64,000 nt of DNA, taken from assembly GCF_029626235.1 (NCBI RefSeq), contig NZ_JARUBO010000005.1:3504501-3568500 (forward strand), given 5' to 3'. Shown one piece after another: positions 27,448 to 38,267 of this stretch. Both the position numbers and the translations under genes were made by a program. This stretch comes from Micromonospora sp. WMMD1120 (GTDB lineage Bacteria > Actinomycetota > Actinomycetes > Mycobacteriales > Micromonosporaceae). The notes beneath the pieces were generated by a model, which worked only from the letters and a program-made list of their open reading frames with translations, searched no databases and was not told the DNA's origin. Position 1 is the stretch's first letter; every line of letters starts with the position of its first letter.

Positions 27448-28014
27448 TCAGCTGTTCCAGTGCTGGGCGACGAGGTCGGTGGCCTGCTGCTCCCACTGGG
27501 CGTACGCGTCCGGGTACGCCGAGACCTGCACGGTCTGCGCGGCGTCGGTCAGGGGCATGTCCTGCCACCCGTCGACCTGCTTGAGGCCCTTGAGGAACGC
27601 GGTGGTGGAGTATTCGGGGTCGGTGATCTGTTCCGGGGTGCCCCAACCGCTGGACGGGCGCTGCTGGAACAGGCCCAGCGAGTCGTGGTCGTTGGCGTCA
27701 CCGAGGTGGCCGAGGTTCTCCAGCTTGGACTCCTGCAGGCTCGTCGCGATCGAGATCACCGCGGCCCGCTCGGGCAGGCCGGCCTTCTTGGTCGCGGCGA
27801 TGATCGCCTTGACGTTGGCGGTCTGCTCGTCGTTGAGGGTGATGTGCGACTGCTCGCCCTGCGGCTTCGGCGCCTGCACGGCCACCGCGGCGGTGGTGGC
27901 GGGCTTGGCGTCCACGGCCGGCGCGGCGTGCGCGGCGACCGGGCCGGCGAAGATCCCACCGGCGAACGCGAGACCGGCGACGGACAGCACGCTCTTACGC
28001 ATGATCGTGTTCAT
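27448..28014 (-). CDS. Secreted lysozyme/transglycosylase-like protein
   Basis: A 188-residue exported protein with a classical signal peptide (MNTIMRKSVLSVAGLAFAGG, cleavage near AAHA-AP). The mature part has the helical lysozyme-like pattern TSLQESKLENLGHLGD, DSLGLFQQRPSSGWG and STTAFLKGL, common in actinobacterial wall hydrolases, with a candidate catalytic Glu in QESKL. It most likely acts on peptidoglycan during growth or germination; the reaction is inferred. AAGGAG lies 8 bp before the ATG. The ~250-bp structured leader upstream suggests RNA-level control. Confidence 0.82.
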   Translation of the reverse strand: MNTIMRKSVLSVAGLAFAGGIFAGPVAAHAAPAVDAKPATTAAVAVQAPKPQGEQSHITLNDEQTANVKAIIAATKKAGLPERAAVISIATSLQESKLENLGHLGDANDHDSLGLFQQRPSSGWGTPEQITDPEYSTTAFLKGLKQVDGWQDMPLTDAAQTVQVSAYPDAYAQWEQQATDLVAQHWNS

Positions 28015-28029
28015 GGGGTGAGCTCCTTC

Positions 28030-28290
28030 GGGGGTAAGGACACCCCTGCGCGATGCGGGGGTGTGAGCACCTCGTCCGGCGCTGCGAAAGTCTGGGGGTC
28101 GGCACACGCGGTGTGCCGGGGTGGCGATGTTCAGGCCGGGGGCCTGTCAGGCCGGGGGGCCTGTCATTCCGGGGGCGACCACCTACCGGCGGGCCGGGCT
28201 GGTCCTGCGATCGTCGGGGTATGTAACGACTCCGGCCCGGCCACGATTCCGGGCCACGGGTGCAACCGCTCACATCCCCAAAACGCCAAA
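28030..28290 (-). promoter_or_regulatory. Structured leader, possible c-di-AMP (ydaO-like) riboswitch
   Basis: On the minus strand the ~260 nt before the secreted-protein gene contain elements that recall the c-di-AMP riboswitch: ggaatcgtggccgg, then agcccg and ccggtaggtgg further on. Two downstream hairpins follow: one at 28100-28118 (cggcacac/gtgtgccg) and one at 28040-28064 (acacccc/ggggtgt) next to the ribosome binding site. Actinobacterial wall-hydrolase genes are known targets of this riboswitch class. The canonical gctaacc segment is not found, so the call is weak. Confidence 0.3.
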
Positions 28291-28866
28291 ACGCCCATAC
28301 CGAACGATCCTCCCAGCACACTGGGTCGGTCGGTGGGTCACGTCGGCCCGCAGCAGCATGGTCGACTCGGCTTTCTGGAAATCGCGGCATCCGCGAGCGG
28401 AGGAAGCCCCGGCATCACGAAACTCGAGTCGATCACGGGCCGGCCGAACGCCCGCTTCTCCCTGAAATCGGACAAAAACGGCCCGGTCGGCTCGAGACGG
28501 GAGCCCGAGGACGGGCATAAGGAACCCTACAGGCGTCCGGCAGCACCGGCCAGGTAAACACGGGCCATGTCGCCCGAAACGTCCCGCACGGACCCGGCCC
28601 GGGGCAGGGGCATGGACGGGACGGTGGGCCGAGGGGTTGGCCGGGGCCGTGAGTCGGGCCGGCCCGGGCCCGTGGACGGGACGGTGGGCCGAGAGGTCGG
28701 CCGGGGCCGTGAGTCGGGGCCGGGTCGGGTCCGTAACCCGGACTGGGGGTCGCAGCGGGGACCACAACCGGACGGAGTCCCTGATCAGGGCCGGAAAATC
28801 GGTTGAGTTGACGGTTTTGCGCCGGCAGGCTGAGGTCTCCGCCACCCCACGTCCGGAGGACTTTCC
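28291..28866. other. Gene-free region before the ABC exporter
   Basis: No convincing gene. It holds the probable promoters of the two divergent genes and, at 28613-28719, a 60-bp-period direct repeat. The ABC exporter has GGAGG at 28855-28859. Confidence 0.5.
28613..28719. repeat. 60-bp-period direct repeat upstream of the ABC exporter
   Basis: Two copies of a ~47-bp unit (tggacgggacggtgggccga ... ccgtgagtcggg) at 28613-28659 and 28673-28719, three mismatches apart and spaced by 60 bp. Non-coding; the repeat may influence expression of the exporter or may be a neutral duplication. Confidence 0.75.
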
Positions 28867-31800
28867 ATGCGCCTGCTCCGTGATCTGTGGGGCACCTCGA
28901 CCCGTCGTATGACGATCGTGGTCGTTCTCATCGTGCTCGGCGCCGCCGGTCAGGCGGGCGCCTCGGCGCTGGCCGGGGCGGTGCTGGTGCACCGGTCGGC
29001 CGGCTTCTTCGTCGTACTGGCCGGGGCGCTGGTCGCCGTGGTCCTCAGCGACCTCGCGGTGAGCCTGCTGATGGCCGGCCTGACCGCCGACTGGTCCGCC
29101 GACGTGCGCCGCCGGCTGTGTCGCGTCGCGTTCGGGCAGGACCTGCCCACCCTGGAGACCACACCGGTGGGCGAGCTGCTGGACCGGATCGACGGGGACG
29201 TCTACCAGGTTGCCTCTGCGGTCCGTAACCAGGGCACCCGGCTCGCCCAGGGGTTGTGCGTCGGGCTGCTGTCGATGGTCGTCGCGCTGGTCGTGTGGTG
29301 GCCGGGCGGTGTCGCGATGCTGCTGCTCACCGTTGTGCTCGCGATCGGGCTGCGGCGGCCGACCGCGCGGATCGGCCCGGCGCGGATGGCCGAGGAGGAG
29401 GCGTGGTCGGACCTCGCCGCGGTCATGGAGGAGGCGGTGCACGGCCAGGACGACGTACGGACCAGCCTGGCCCGTCCGTACGTGCTGCGGCTGTACGCCC
29501 GGCGGGCCGCCGCCGTGCTGTCCCGGGGAAGAGTGGTCTGGGTGCTGTCCGCCCGGGTGGCGACGGCGGCCACGGCGACGATCCGGGCCGGCATCGGCGC
29601 GGTGGTGCTCGGCGGAGCGTGGGCGCTGACCACCGACCGGATCGACGCCGCCCGGCTCACCGCCATCTGGCTGCTCGCCCTGGCCTTCGGGGCCACGGCG
29701 GAGCATGTCAGCCGCATGGTGCCGGAGATCCAGGAGGCGCTCGGCGCGTGGGCCCGGGTGCAGTTGCTCCAGAAGGCGCGGCAGGAACCGGTCGGCGGAG
29801 CCAGTCCGAGCGAGGGTGACCTGCGCATCCGGGATCTGACCTTCACCTACCAGGAGGGTGGCCGGGGGGCCGCGTTGCGCGGGCTCAGCCTCACCTTCGC
29901 GCGCGGCCGGTCGTACGCGTTGATCGGCCGGACCGGCTCCGGCAAGTCGACGTTGGCGAAGGTGCTCACCCGGGCTGTCGACGTCCCGCCGGGCTCGGTC
30001 TTTCTCGGCGGCACCGACCTGTGTGACCTCGACGTCGAGCAGTTGCGTCGCTGGGTGGCGCTGGTGCCGCAGCGTACCGAGATCCTGGCCGGCACGCTCG
30101 CCGAGAACGTCGCGCTCTTCGACAGGGAGTTGCTCGACGCCGCCGCCAGGGCCCTGCACGAGCTGGGTCTGGCCGGCTGGATCGCCGAGCTGCCGGACGG
30201 GTTGGCGACCCGGCTGGGGGAGGGCGGGCACGTGCTCTCCGCCGGGCAGGAGCAGTTGGTGGCGTTCGCGCGGATCCTGGTGCGTGACCCGCACGTGGTG
30301 ATCCTCGACGAGGCCACCGCACGTCTGGACCCGGTCACCGAGGCGCGGGTGCAGCGGGCCACCGAACGACTGCTCCGTGACCGCATCGGCATCGTCATCG
30401 CGCACCGCCTCTCCTCGGTGCGCCGCTGTGACGAGGTGGTGGTGCTGGCGGACGGGGCAGTGGTCGAGGCTGGCCCGTTGGAGACGTCGACGCGCTTCGC
30501 CGAACTGCTGGCGACGAGCCACGCCGCCGCGTACGCCACGGCGGCGCCGCTCGGCCGCACCGCTGCCGGCACCGACCTGCTGGTCGGCCCCGGCCCGAAC
30601 GAAGCCTGGCCGACCGAGCCGACAACCGCGCACGCCGGGCTCACCGCGCACGCCGGGCTCACCGCGCACGCCGGGCTCACCGCGCACGCCGGGCTCGCCG
30701 CGCCGGCCGAGGAGGGCGCGCCGGCAGGTCACCCCGCGCCGGCAGGTCACCCCGCGCCGGCAGGTCACTCCGCGCCGGCGGGATCGGCCCGGACCGACCC
30801 GCCACCGCTACCGCCGACGCCTCCGGCCCGGACGCTGCGGGAGATCCTCCGGCTCTGCACCAACGATCCCCGGTACGGGGCGGCCGCGATCGGGCTCTTC
30901 CTCGGGCTCAGCCTGCTGGGGTTGGACGGCCCCGTGCTGCCGTGGCTCTGGGCGGACCTGGTCGACGGGACCGGCAACGCGTACCTGCCGGCGGTGGGCA
31001 TCGTGGCCGGGCTGCTGGTCACGCTGCCGTTGCCGTACTACACCCACGTCTGGTTCCCCGGCTGGTGGGTGCGGCAGATGCTCCGCATCGGCCTGCGTCT
31101 GGTGCACGGTCAGACCGGAGCGCGGCGGGTCAGCTCGCACACCCCGGCCGAGGTGGTGGCGCAGGGCGGTGACACCGAGCGGGTGGTCCAGCTCGCCGAC
31201 AACGTGCTGGACCAGACCGTCGCGCTGGTTCTCGTGGTCGCCATGACGGCGGTCACCGGCAGCGTCGTACCCGGGCTGTTCTTCCTCGGCACGATGGTCG
31301 TCTCCGGGCTGGCGGCGACGCTGTTCGGCCCGAAGCTGGAGCGTGCCGCCCGCGCGACGGTGGCGGCGCGGGCCGCCTTCGCCACGGCGTTGGTCTCCGC
31401 GCTCTCCGCGGCGCGGACGGTGAAGCTCGCCGGCGCGACCAGTGCGGTGCTGCACCACCTCGCGGCTCTGGACGTGCTGCGCAGCGACCGGCAGCGGCGG
31501 GAGATCTCGGTGCAGGTGTGGGCGCGTTCCACGCCGTCGATGGCCAGCGGGTTGTTGCCGATCGGCGCGTGGGCGCTCTACCTGGGTGGTGGGCTCTCCG
31601 CCGGTGCGGTGCTGGTGGCCGTGTCGACACTGGGCGCGGCCCGCTGGTTCGCCTGGACGACCGCCTCGCTGATCTCGCAGTTGCCCTCGGCGCGGGTCTG
31701 GACGCGGCGCACCGTGGCGATGACCGGGGTGGGCGCGTACTCCGCGGGGGTGCCGGCTGTCGACCTGGCCGCCGGCACGGCGCCCGCGCCGACCCCGCCA

Positions 31801-32496
31801 CCCCGGCACCCGTTGCGTCGCCTGGAGCTGCGCGGCTTCAGCGTGGTGCACTCCGACGGTACGGTGGCCGTCCGGGACGTGGACCTGACGGTGCACCGTG
31901 GACAACTGGTGCTCGTCGTCGGGCCGGTGGGGTCGGGCAAGTCCTCGTTGCTGCGTGGGCTGGCCGGGATCGTGCACCACACCGGCGTACTGGCCTGGAA
32001 CGGTGACCCGGTCACCGAGCCGGAGCTGTTCCTGCGTCCCAACCAGGTCGGCTACGTGGGCCAGTTGCCCCGGGTGCTCTCCGGCACGGTGGCCGACAAC
32101 ATCGCGCTCGGGCACCAGGTGGACGCGGCCGGGGCGGTCAGCACCGCCCAGCTCGACCACGACCTGGCCGCCGCCGGTGGCGGGTTGGGCCTGCTCATCG
32201 GGCACAAGGGCACACGGCTCTCCGGCGGGCAGTTGCAGCGGTTGGCGCTGGCCCGGGCGCTGGCCCCGCGTACCGAACTGCTGGTCGCCGACGACGTGTC
32301 GTCGGCGCTGGACGTCACCACCGAGCTGGCGCTGTGGCAGGCGTTGCGCGAGCACGGCGTGACGGTGGTGGGCTCGACCGCGAAGCGTGCGGCGCTGGTC
32401 CGGGCCGACCACGTGGTGGTGCTGCTCGGTGGCGCGGTGGCGGCGCAGGGCGCCTGGCGGGACCTGGAGGGCGACTGGTCGCACCTCGCCGGCTGA
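28867..32496 (+). CDS. Fused two-module ABC exporter
   Basis: 1,209 residues: membrane domain 1 (~1-290), ATPase 1 (Walker A IGRTGSGKST ~355, signature LSAGQEQ ~457, Walker B VVILDEATARLD, H-loop IVIAHRLSS), a repeat-rich linker (~575-657), membrane domain 2 (~680-930), ATPase 2 (Walker A VGPVGSGKSS ~1018, signature LSGGQLQR ~1118, Walker B LLVADDVSSALD). ATPase 2 has Asp for the catalytic Glu and STAKRAA where the H-loop His should be. ATPase 1 has a weakened signature. Only the site made by ATPase 1 Walker motifs and the LSGGQ of ATPase 2 is canonical, so it resembles an asymmetric heterodimeric exporter fused in one chain. The substrate is unknown. ATG 28867 follows GGAGG. Confidence 0.9.
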   Translation: MRLLRDLWGTSTRRMTIVVVLIVLGAAGQAGASALAGAVLVHRSAGFFVVLAGALVAVVLSDLAVSLLMAGLTADWSADVRRRLCRVAFGQDLPTLETTPVGELLDRIDGDVYQVASAVRNQGTRLAQGLCVGLLSMVVALVVWWPGGVAMLLLTVVLAIGLRRPTARIGPARMAEEEAWSDLAAVMEEAVHGQDDVRTSLARPYVLRLYARRAAAVLSRGRVVWVLSARVATAATATIRAGIGAVVLGGAWALTTDRIDAARLTAIWLLALAFGATAEHVSRMVPEIQEALGAWARVQLLQKARQEPVGGASPSEGDLRIRDLTFTYQEGGRGAALRGLSLTFARGRSYALIGRTGSGKSTLAKVLTRAVDVPPGSVFLGGTDLCDLDVEQLRRWVALVPQRTEILAGTLAENVALFDRELLDAAARALHELGLAGWIAELPDGLATRLGEGGHVLSAGQEQLVAFARILVRDPHVVILDEATARLDPVTEARVQRATERLLRDRIGIVIAHRLSSVRRCDEVVVLADGAVVEAGPLETSTRFAELLATSHAAAYATAAPLGRTAAGTDLLVGPGPNEAWPTEPTTAHAGLTAHAGLTAHAGLTAHAGLAAPAEEGAPAGHPAPAGHPAPAGHSAPAGSARTDPPPLPPTPPARTLREILRLCTNDPRYGAAAIGLFLGLSLLGLDGPVLPWLWADLVDGTGNAYLPAVGIVAGLLVTLPLPYYTHVWFPGWWVRQMLRIGLRLVHGQTGARRVSSHTPAEVVAQGGDTERVVQLADNVLDQTVALVLVVAMTAVTGSVVPGLFFLGTMVVSGLAATLFGPKLERAARATVAARAAFATALVSALSAARTVKLAGATSAVLHHLAALDVLRSDRQRREISVQVWARSTPSMASGLLPIGAWALYLGGGLSAGAVLVAVSTLGAARWFAWTTASLISQLPSARVWTRRTVAMTGVGAYSAGVPAVDLAAGTAPAPTPPPRHPLRRLELRGFSVVHSDGTVAVRDVDLTVHRGQLVLVVGPVGSGKSSLLRGLAGIVHHTGVLAWNGDPVTEPELFLRPNQVGYVGQLPRVLSGTVADNIALGHQVDAAGAVSTAQLDHDLAAAGGGLGLLIGHKGTRLSGGQLQRLALARALAPRTELLVADDVSSALDVTTELALWQALREHGVTVVGSTAKRAALVRADHVVVLLGGAVAAQGAWRDLEGDWSHLAG
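30632..30780 (+). repeat. Two 18-bp in-frame repeat arrays in the ABC linker
   Basis: Four units encode AHAGL(T/A) (gcgcacgccgggctcacc) and three following units encode PAGH(P/S)A (ccggcaggtcaccccgcg). Both periods are 18 bp, so gain or loss changes linker length by six residues without a frameshift. Confidence 0.9.
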
Positions 32497-32545
32497 GGGT
32501 CGGGCGGCCGCCGCGCGGGCAGCCGCCCGACCGGGCCGGTTGGGG

Positions 32546-33613
32546 TCAGAACGCGCGGGCGTACTGGGCGGGACCGGTGTACGCGACGCCGAGCTTCGCG
32601 GCGGCCCGGCGCGGCCAGTACGGGTCGCGCAGCAGCTCCCGGCCGAGCAACACCAGATCGGCCTCGCCGCCGGCGACGATCTGCTCGGCGTGCTCGGGCT
32701 CCACGATCAGGCCCACCGCGCCGGTCGGCACGCCGGCGTCCCGGCGGATCTGGGCGGCCAGCGGCACCTGGTAACCGGGGCCGATCGGGACCTGCTGGGC
32801 GGTGCTCACCCCGCCGGAGGACGCGTCCACGAGGTCGACGCCGACGCCGGCCAGTTCACCGGCGAGCGCCACGCTGTCCTCGATCGTCCAGCCGCCGTCG
32901 ACCCAGTCCGTGGCGGAGATCCGGGTCAGTACGGGCACGTCCTCGCCGACCGCCGCGCGGACCGCGCGGGCCACCTCCAGGGTGAGCCGCATCCGGGCGG
33001 CCCGGTCGCCGCCGTAGGCGTCGGTGCGGTGGTTGGTCAGCGGCGACAGGAACTCGTTGAGCAGGTAGCCGTGCGCGGCGTGGATCTCCACGGCGGCGAA
33101 GCCGGCCGCCAGCGCGCGGTCGGCGGCGGCCGCGAACGCCTCGACCACACCGTCGATGCCGGCCTCGTCGAGGCTCGTCGGCGTGCGGTAGCCGGGGGTG
33201 AACGGCTCGGAGCCGGGGGCGACGGGCGTCCAACCGCCCTCGCCGTCCGGCACGCCGCCCGTCCGCGGCGCCCACGGCCGGTAGGTGGACGCCTTGAACC
33301 CGGCGTGCGCGAGCTGTACGGCCGGCACCGCGCCGTGCGCGGCGACGAACGCGGTCACCGGTCGCCACGCGTCGACGTGCGCGCCGGACCACAGCCCGGT
33401 GTCCTGCGGGCTGATCCGACCCTCGGGCAGGACGGCGGTCGCCTCGGTCAGGATCAGGCCCGCGCCGCCGACCGCCCGGCTGCCGAGGTGGATGAGGTGC
33501 CAGTCGGTGGGCAGGCCGTCCGGGCCGGTGGAGTACTGGCACATCGGCGCCATGGCGACCCGGTTGGGCAGGGTCACCGCGCGCAGGGCGAGGGGGGTGA
33601 ACAGTGCGCTCAT
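32546..33613 (-). CDS. Old Yellow Enzyme-family NADH:flavin oxidoreductase (YqjM-like)
   Basis: A 355-residue FMN ene-reductase. The YqjM-type features are MAPMCQYS with the redox-sensing Cys, QLAHAGFKAS, and EIHAAHGYLLNEFLSPLTNH (catalytic His/Asn and Tyr region), followed by RTDAYGGD. It reduces activated C=C bonds; the natural substrate is unknown. ATG 33613 is preferred over 33622 because AGAGGA then lies 9 bp upstream. It follows the dicarboxylate symporter on the same strand with ~75 bp between. Confidence 0.92.
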   Translation of the reverse strand: MSALFTPLALRAVTLPNRVAMAPMCQYSTGPDGLPTDWHLIHLGSRAVGGAGLILTEATAVLPEGRISPQDTGLWSGAHVDAWRPVTAFVAAHGAVPAVQLAHAGFKASTYRPWAPRTGGVPDGEGGWTPVAPGSEPFTPGYRTPTSLDEAGIDGVVEAFAAAADRALAAGFAAVEIHAAHGYLLNEFLSPLTNHRTDAYGGDRAARMRLTLEVARAVRAAVGEDVPVLTRISATDWVDGGWTIEDSVALAGELAGVGVDLVDASSGGVSTAQQVPIGPGYQVPLAAQIRRDAGVPTGAVGLIVEPEHAEQIVAGGEADLVLLGRELLRDPYWPRRAAAKLGVAYTGPAQYARAF

Positions 33614-33687
33614 GGGGGACATCCTCTCGATACGGCGACGGCGACGGGCCCCGGGGAGGGGGCCCGTCGCCGTACCGGGTGGTCTGG

Positions 33688-34992
33688 TCAGGCAGGCGCA
33701 GGGGTCAGGTCGGGCCGGGTCTCGACGGCCGGCTCCGGCTCGGTCAGGTCGCGCCGACCGGCCGCCTCGTACGCGGCCCGGTCGAGGGTGCCCTCGCGGG
33801 CCGCGACCACCGTCGGCACCAGCGCCTGTCCCGCCACGTTGGTGGCGGTGCGCATCATGTCCAGGATGGGGTCGATGGCCAGCAGCAGACCGGCGCCGGC
33901 CAGCGGCAGACCCAGTGTGCTGAGGGTCAGGGTGAGCATCACGATCGCGCCGGTCAGGCCGGCGGTGGCCGCCGAGCCGACCACCGACACGAAGGCGATC
34001 AGCAGGTAGTCGGTGAGGCCGAGCTGCACGCCGAACACCTGGGCCACGAAGATCGCGGCGAGTGCCGGGTAGATGGCGGCGCAACCGTCCATCTTCGTGG
34101 TGGCGCCGAACGGCACCGCGAACGAGGCGTACTCGCGGGGGACGCCGAGCCGCTCCACGGACCGCTGGGTCACCGGCATGGTGCCCACCGACGAGCGGGA
34201 CACGAAGGCCAGCTCGATGGCCGGCCAGGCCCCGGCGAAGAAGCGCAGCGGGTTGAGCCGGCCGGCGAGGATCAGCACCAGCGGGTAGACCACGAAGAGC
34301 ACGATGGCGCAGCCGACGTAGACGGCGGTGGTGAACTTCGCCAGCGGGGCCAGCAGGTCCCAGCCGTACGAGGCGACGGCGTTGCCGATCAGGCCGAGGG
34401 TGCCGATCGGCGCGAGGCGGATGACCCACCAGAGCGCCTTCTGCACGATCTCCAGCAGCGAACGGTTCAGCGCCACGAACGGCTCGGCCGCCTCGCCGAC
34501 CAGCAGCGCGGCGGCGCCCACCACGACGGCGAGGAAGACGATCTGGAGCACGTTGCCCTCGACGAAGGCGCCGACCGGGTTGGTGGGCACGATGCCGGTG
34601 AGGAAGTCGGTCCAGGAGCCGGTCTTCTTCGGCGCGGCGGCGCTGCCCAGGTCGAGGGTCACGCCGCGGCCGGGGTTGGTGAGCAGGCCGAGGACGATGC
34701 CGATGCTGACCGCGATCAGGGCGGTGATGGCGAACCACAGCAGGGTCTTCACCGCCAGCCGGGCGGCGTTGGCGACACCGCGCAGGCTGACCACGCTGAC
34801 CACGATGGCGGTGAAGACCAGCGGCGGCACGGCCAGCTTGAGTAGTTGGACGAAGAGGTTGCCGACGGTGTGCAGGGTGCTGGTCAGCCAGCCCAGGTCG
34901 TTGCCGCGGGCGAGGAAGCCGAGCGCCACGCCGAGCACGAGGCCGAGCAGGATCTGCACGGAGAAGGGGATTTTGCGCAGGCCGAAGGGCAT
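33688..34992 (-). CDS. Dicarboxylate/amino-acid:cation symporter (DAACS family)
   Basis: A 434-residue membrane carrier of the glutamate/dicarboxylate:Na+/H+ family. Family features include the serine-rich hairpin RSSVGTMPVTQR, the PFGATTKMDGCAAIYP motif (NMDGT-like) and the helix-8 region VGSAATAGLTGAIVM. It imports C4-dicarboxylates or acidic amino acids. ATG 34992 opens MPFGLRKIPFSVQILLG; an upstream extension in frame looks non-coding. It probably forms a two-gene unit with the downstream OYE gene. Confidence 0.92.
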   Translation of the reverse strand: MPFGLRKIPFSVQILLGLVLGVALGFLARGNDLGWLTSTLHTVGNLFVQLLKLAVPPLVFTAIVVSVVSLRGVANAARLAVKTLLWFAITALIAVSIGIVLGLLTNPGRGVTLDLGSAAAPKKTGSWTDFLTGIVPTNPVGAFVEGNVLQIVFLAVVVGAAALLVGEAAEPFVALNRSLLEIVQKALWWVIRLAPIGTLGLIGNAVASYGWDLLAPLAKFTTAVYVGCAIVLFVVYPLVLILAGRLNPLRFFAGAWPAIELAFVSRSSVGTMPVTQRSVERLGVPREYASFAVPFGATTKMDGCAAIYPALAAIFVAQVFGVQLGLTDYLLIAFVSVVGSAATAGLTGAIVMLTLTLSTLGLPLAGAGLLLAIDPILDMMRTATNVAGQALVPTVVAAREGTLDRAAYEAAGRRDLTEPEPAVETRPDLTPAPA

Positions 34993-35178
34993 GAGATGTC
35001 CAGGTGAGGTGGTCTGGTCGGGGTAGGCGGGTGCGGGACGGCTACGCCGGACAGACGCCGCTGGCCTGTAGTCGGAGATCGACATACAGGCGGACGGTGA
35101 GGCCCCAGACATTGGTCATCGTTCGCCGACGATACCCCGATCCACCCGAACTGCAAGGTGCGGTGCTCGTGATGCTCC

Positions 35179-35836
35179 TTACAGACTTCGGTCACGGCAA
35201 GTCAGGGCGAGCGCCGTGCCGGTGGCCACGCCCCACAACACGGCCAGCCCGAGCAGCAGCCGTTCCGTCACGCCGACCAGCGAGCCTCGGCCGACCACGA
35301 GCATGGCCAGGCCGATCGTGGCGCACAGCGGCAGGGCGAGCGTCGCCGTCCCCGCCGCCAGCCGGCGTACCACAGGGCCGGCCGGCCTGGACACGGCCAG
35401 CGCGACCATGGCGAGGACCACCGCCGCCGTCGCCGCGATGCTCGCGCCACCGTGCACCAGGTCGGCCACCGTGGTCCGCTCGAACGGCGGCAGCGGGCAG
35501 CCCGCGGAGCAGGTCACGGCCCCGGACACCGCCGTGAGCACGGCGCCGCAGGCGAGCAGCGCCGGCGCGACCCGGACCCCGGGCGGCAGCGCCGCGGCGA
35601 TCAACAGCACCGCGCCGGCCAGGGCGAGCACCCCGATCCGGTACGTCACCGCGTGCGCGCTGCCGGCGATACCGGCCTCGCTCACGTACCCGGTGAGGCC
35701 CGGACCGGGACCGGCGACCACCGCGACCGTCACCGCGACCGCCCCGGCGACCGCGCAGCCGGCGGCGGCCGACGCGGCGACCCGGCGCGCGACGTCCCCG
35801 CGGGCGACGACCCCGGTCGCGCCGGCCCGGCCCGGC

Positions 35837-35844
<8 letters not shown>
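35179..35844 (-). CDS. DUF998-like integral membrane protein
   Basis: A 221-residue protein with about six hydrophobic helices and short polar loops (LTGYVSEAGIAGSAHAVTYR, SAGCPLPPFERTTVADLVHG), the arrangement seen in DUF998 proteins. The function is unknown. The GTG start at 35844 overlaps the stop of the upstream GST-like gene by 8 bp, indicating coupling. Cysteine-bearing CSAGCP may be a lumen-side loop. Confidence 0.75.
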
Positions 35845-36802
<958 letters not shown>

Positions 36803-36906
36803 GCCGTCAACCTATCCGCTGTCGGCGTGGATATCCTGGCGGCTGGCAGCCCTCGCGACCCGGTGGGCGTGCCCACCCCCGCCGTCTGCACCCCTAAGGA
36901 CTCGCG

Positions 36907-38112
<1,206 letters not shown>

Positions 38113-38267
38113 AGTGGTCCACACCACACGACCCGCGGCCCGCCCCGGCGCCGGTGCCGTTCCGCGCCGCGGTGAACGAACTGGGGGCGTGCCGATGCCG
38201 GACGGGTTGCCAACCGAGATCACCCTGCGGGCCGTCGCCCGGTACGACCAGCCGGCCGACTGATCCC

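Noticed and set aside
30632..30780. Array of short repeats that could look like a CRISPR
   Set aside because: Units are contiguous with no spacers, and they encode an in-frame linker in the ABC exporter.
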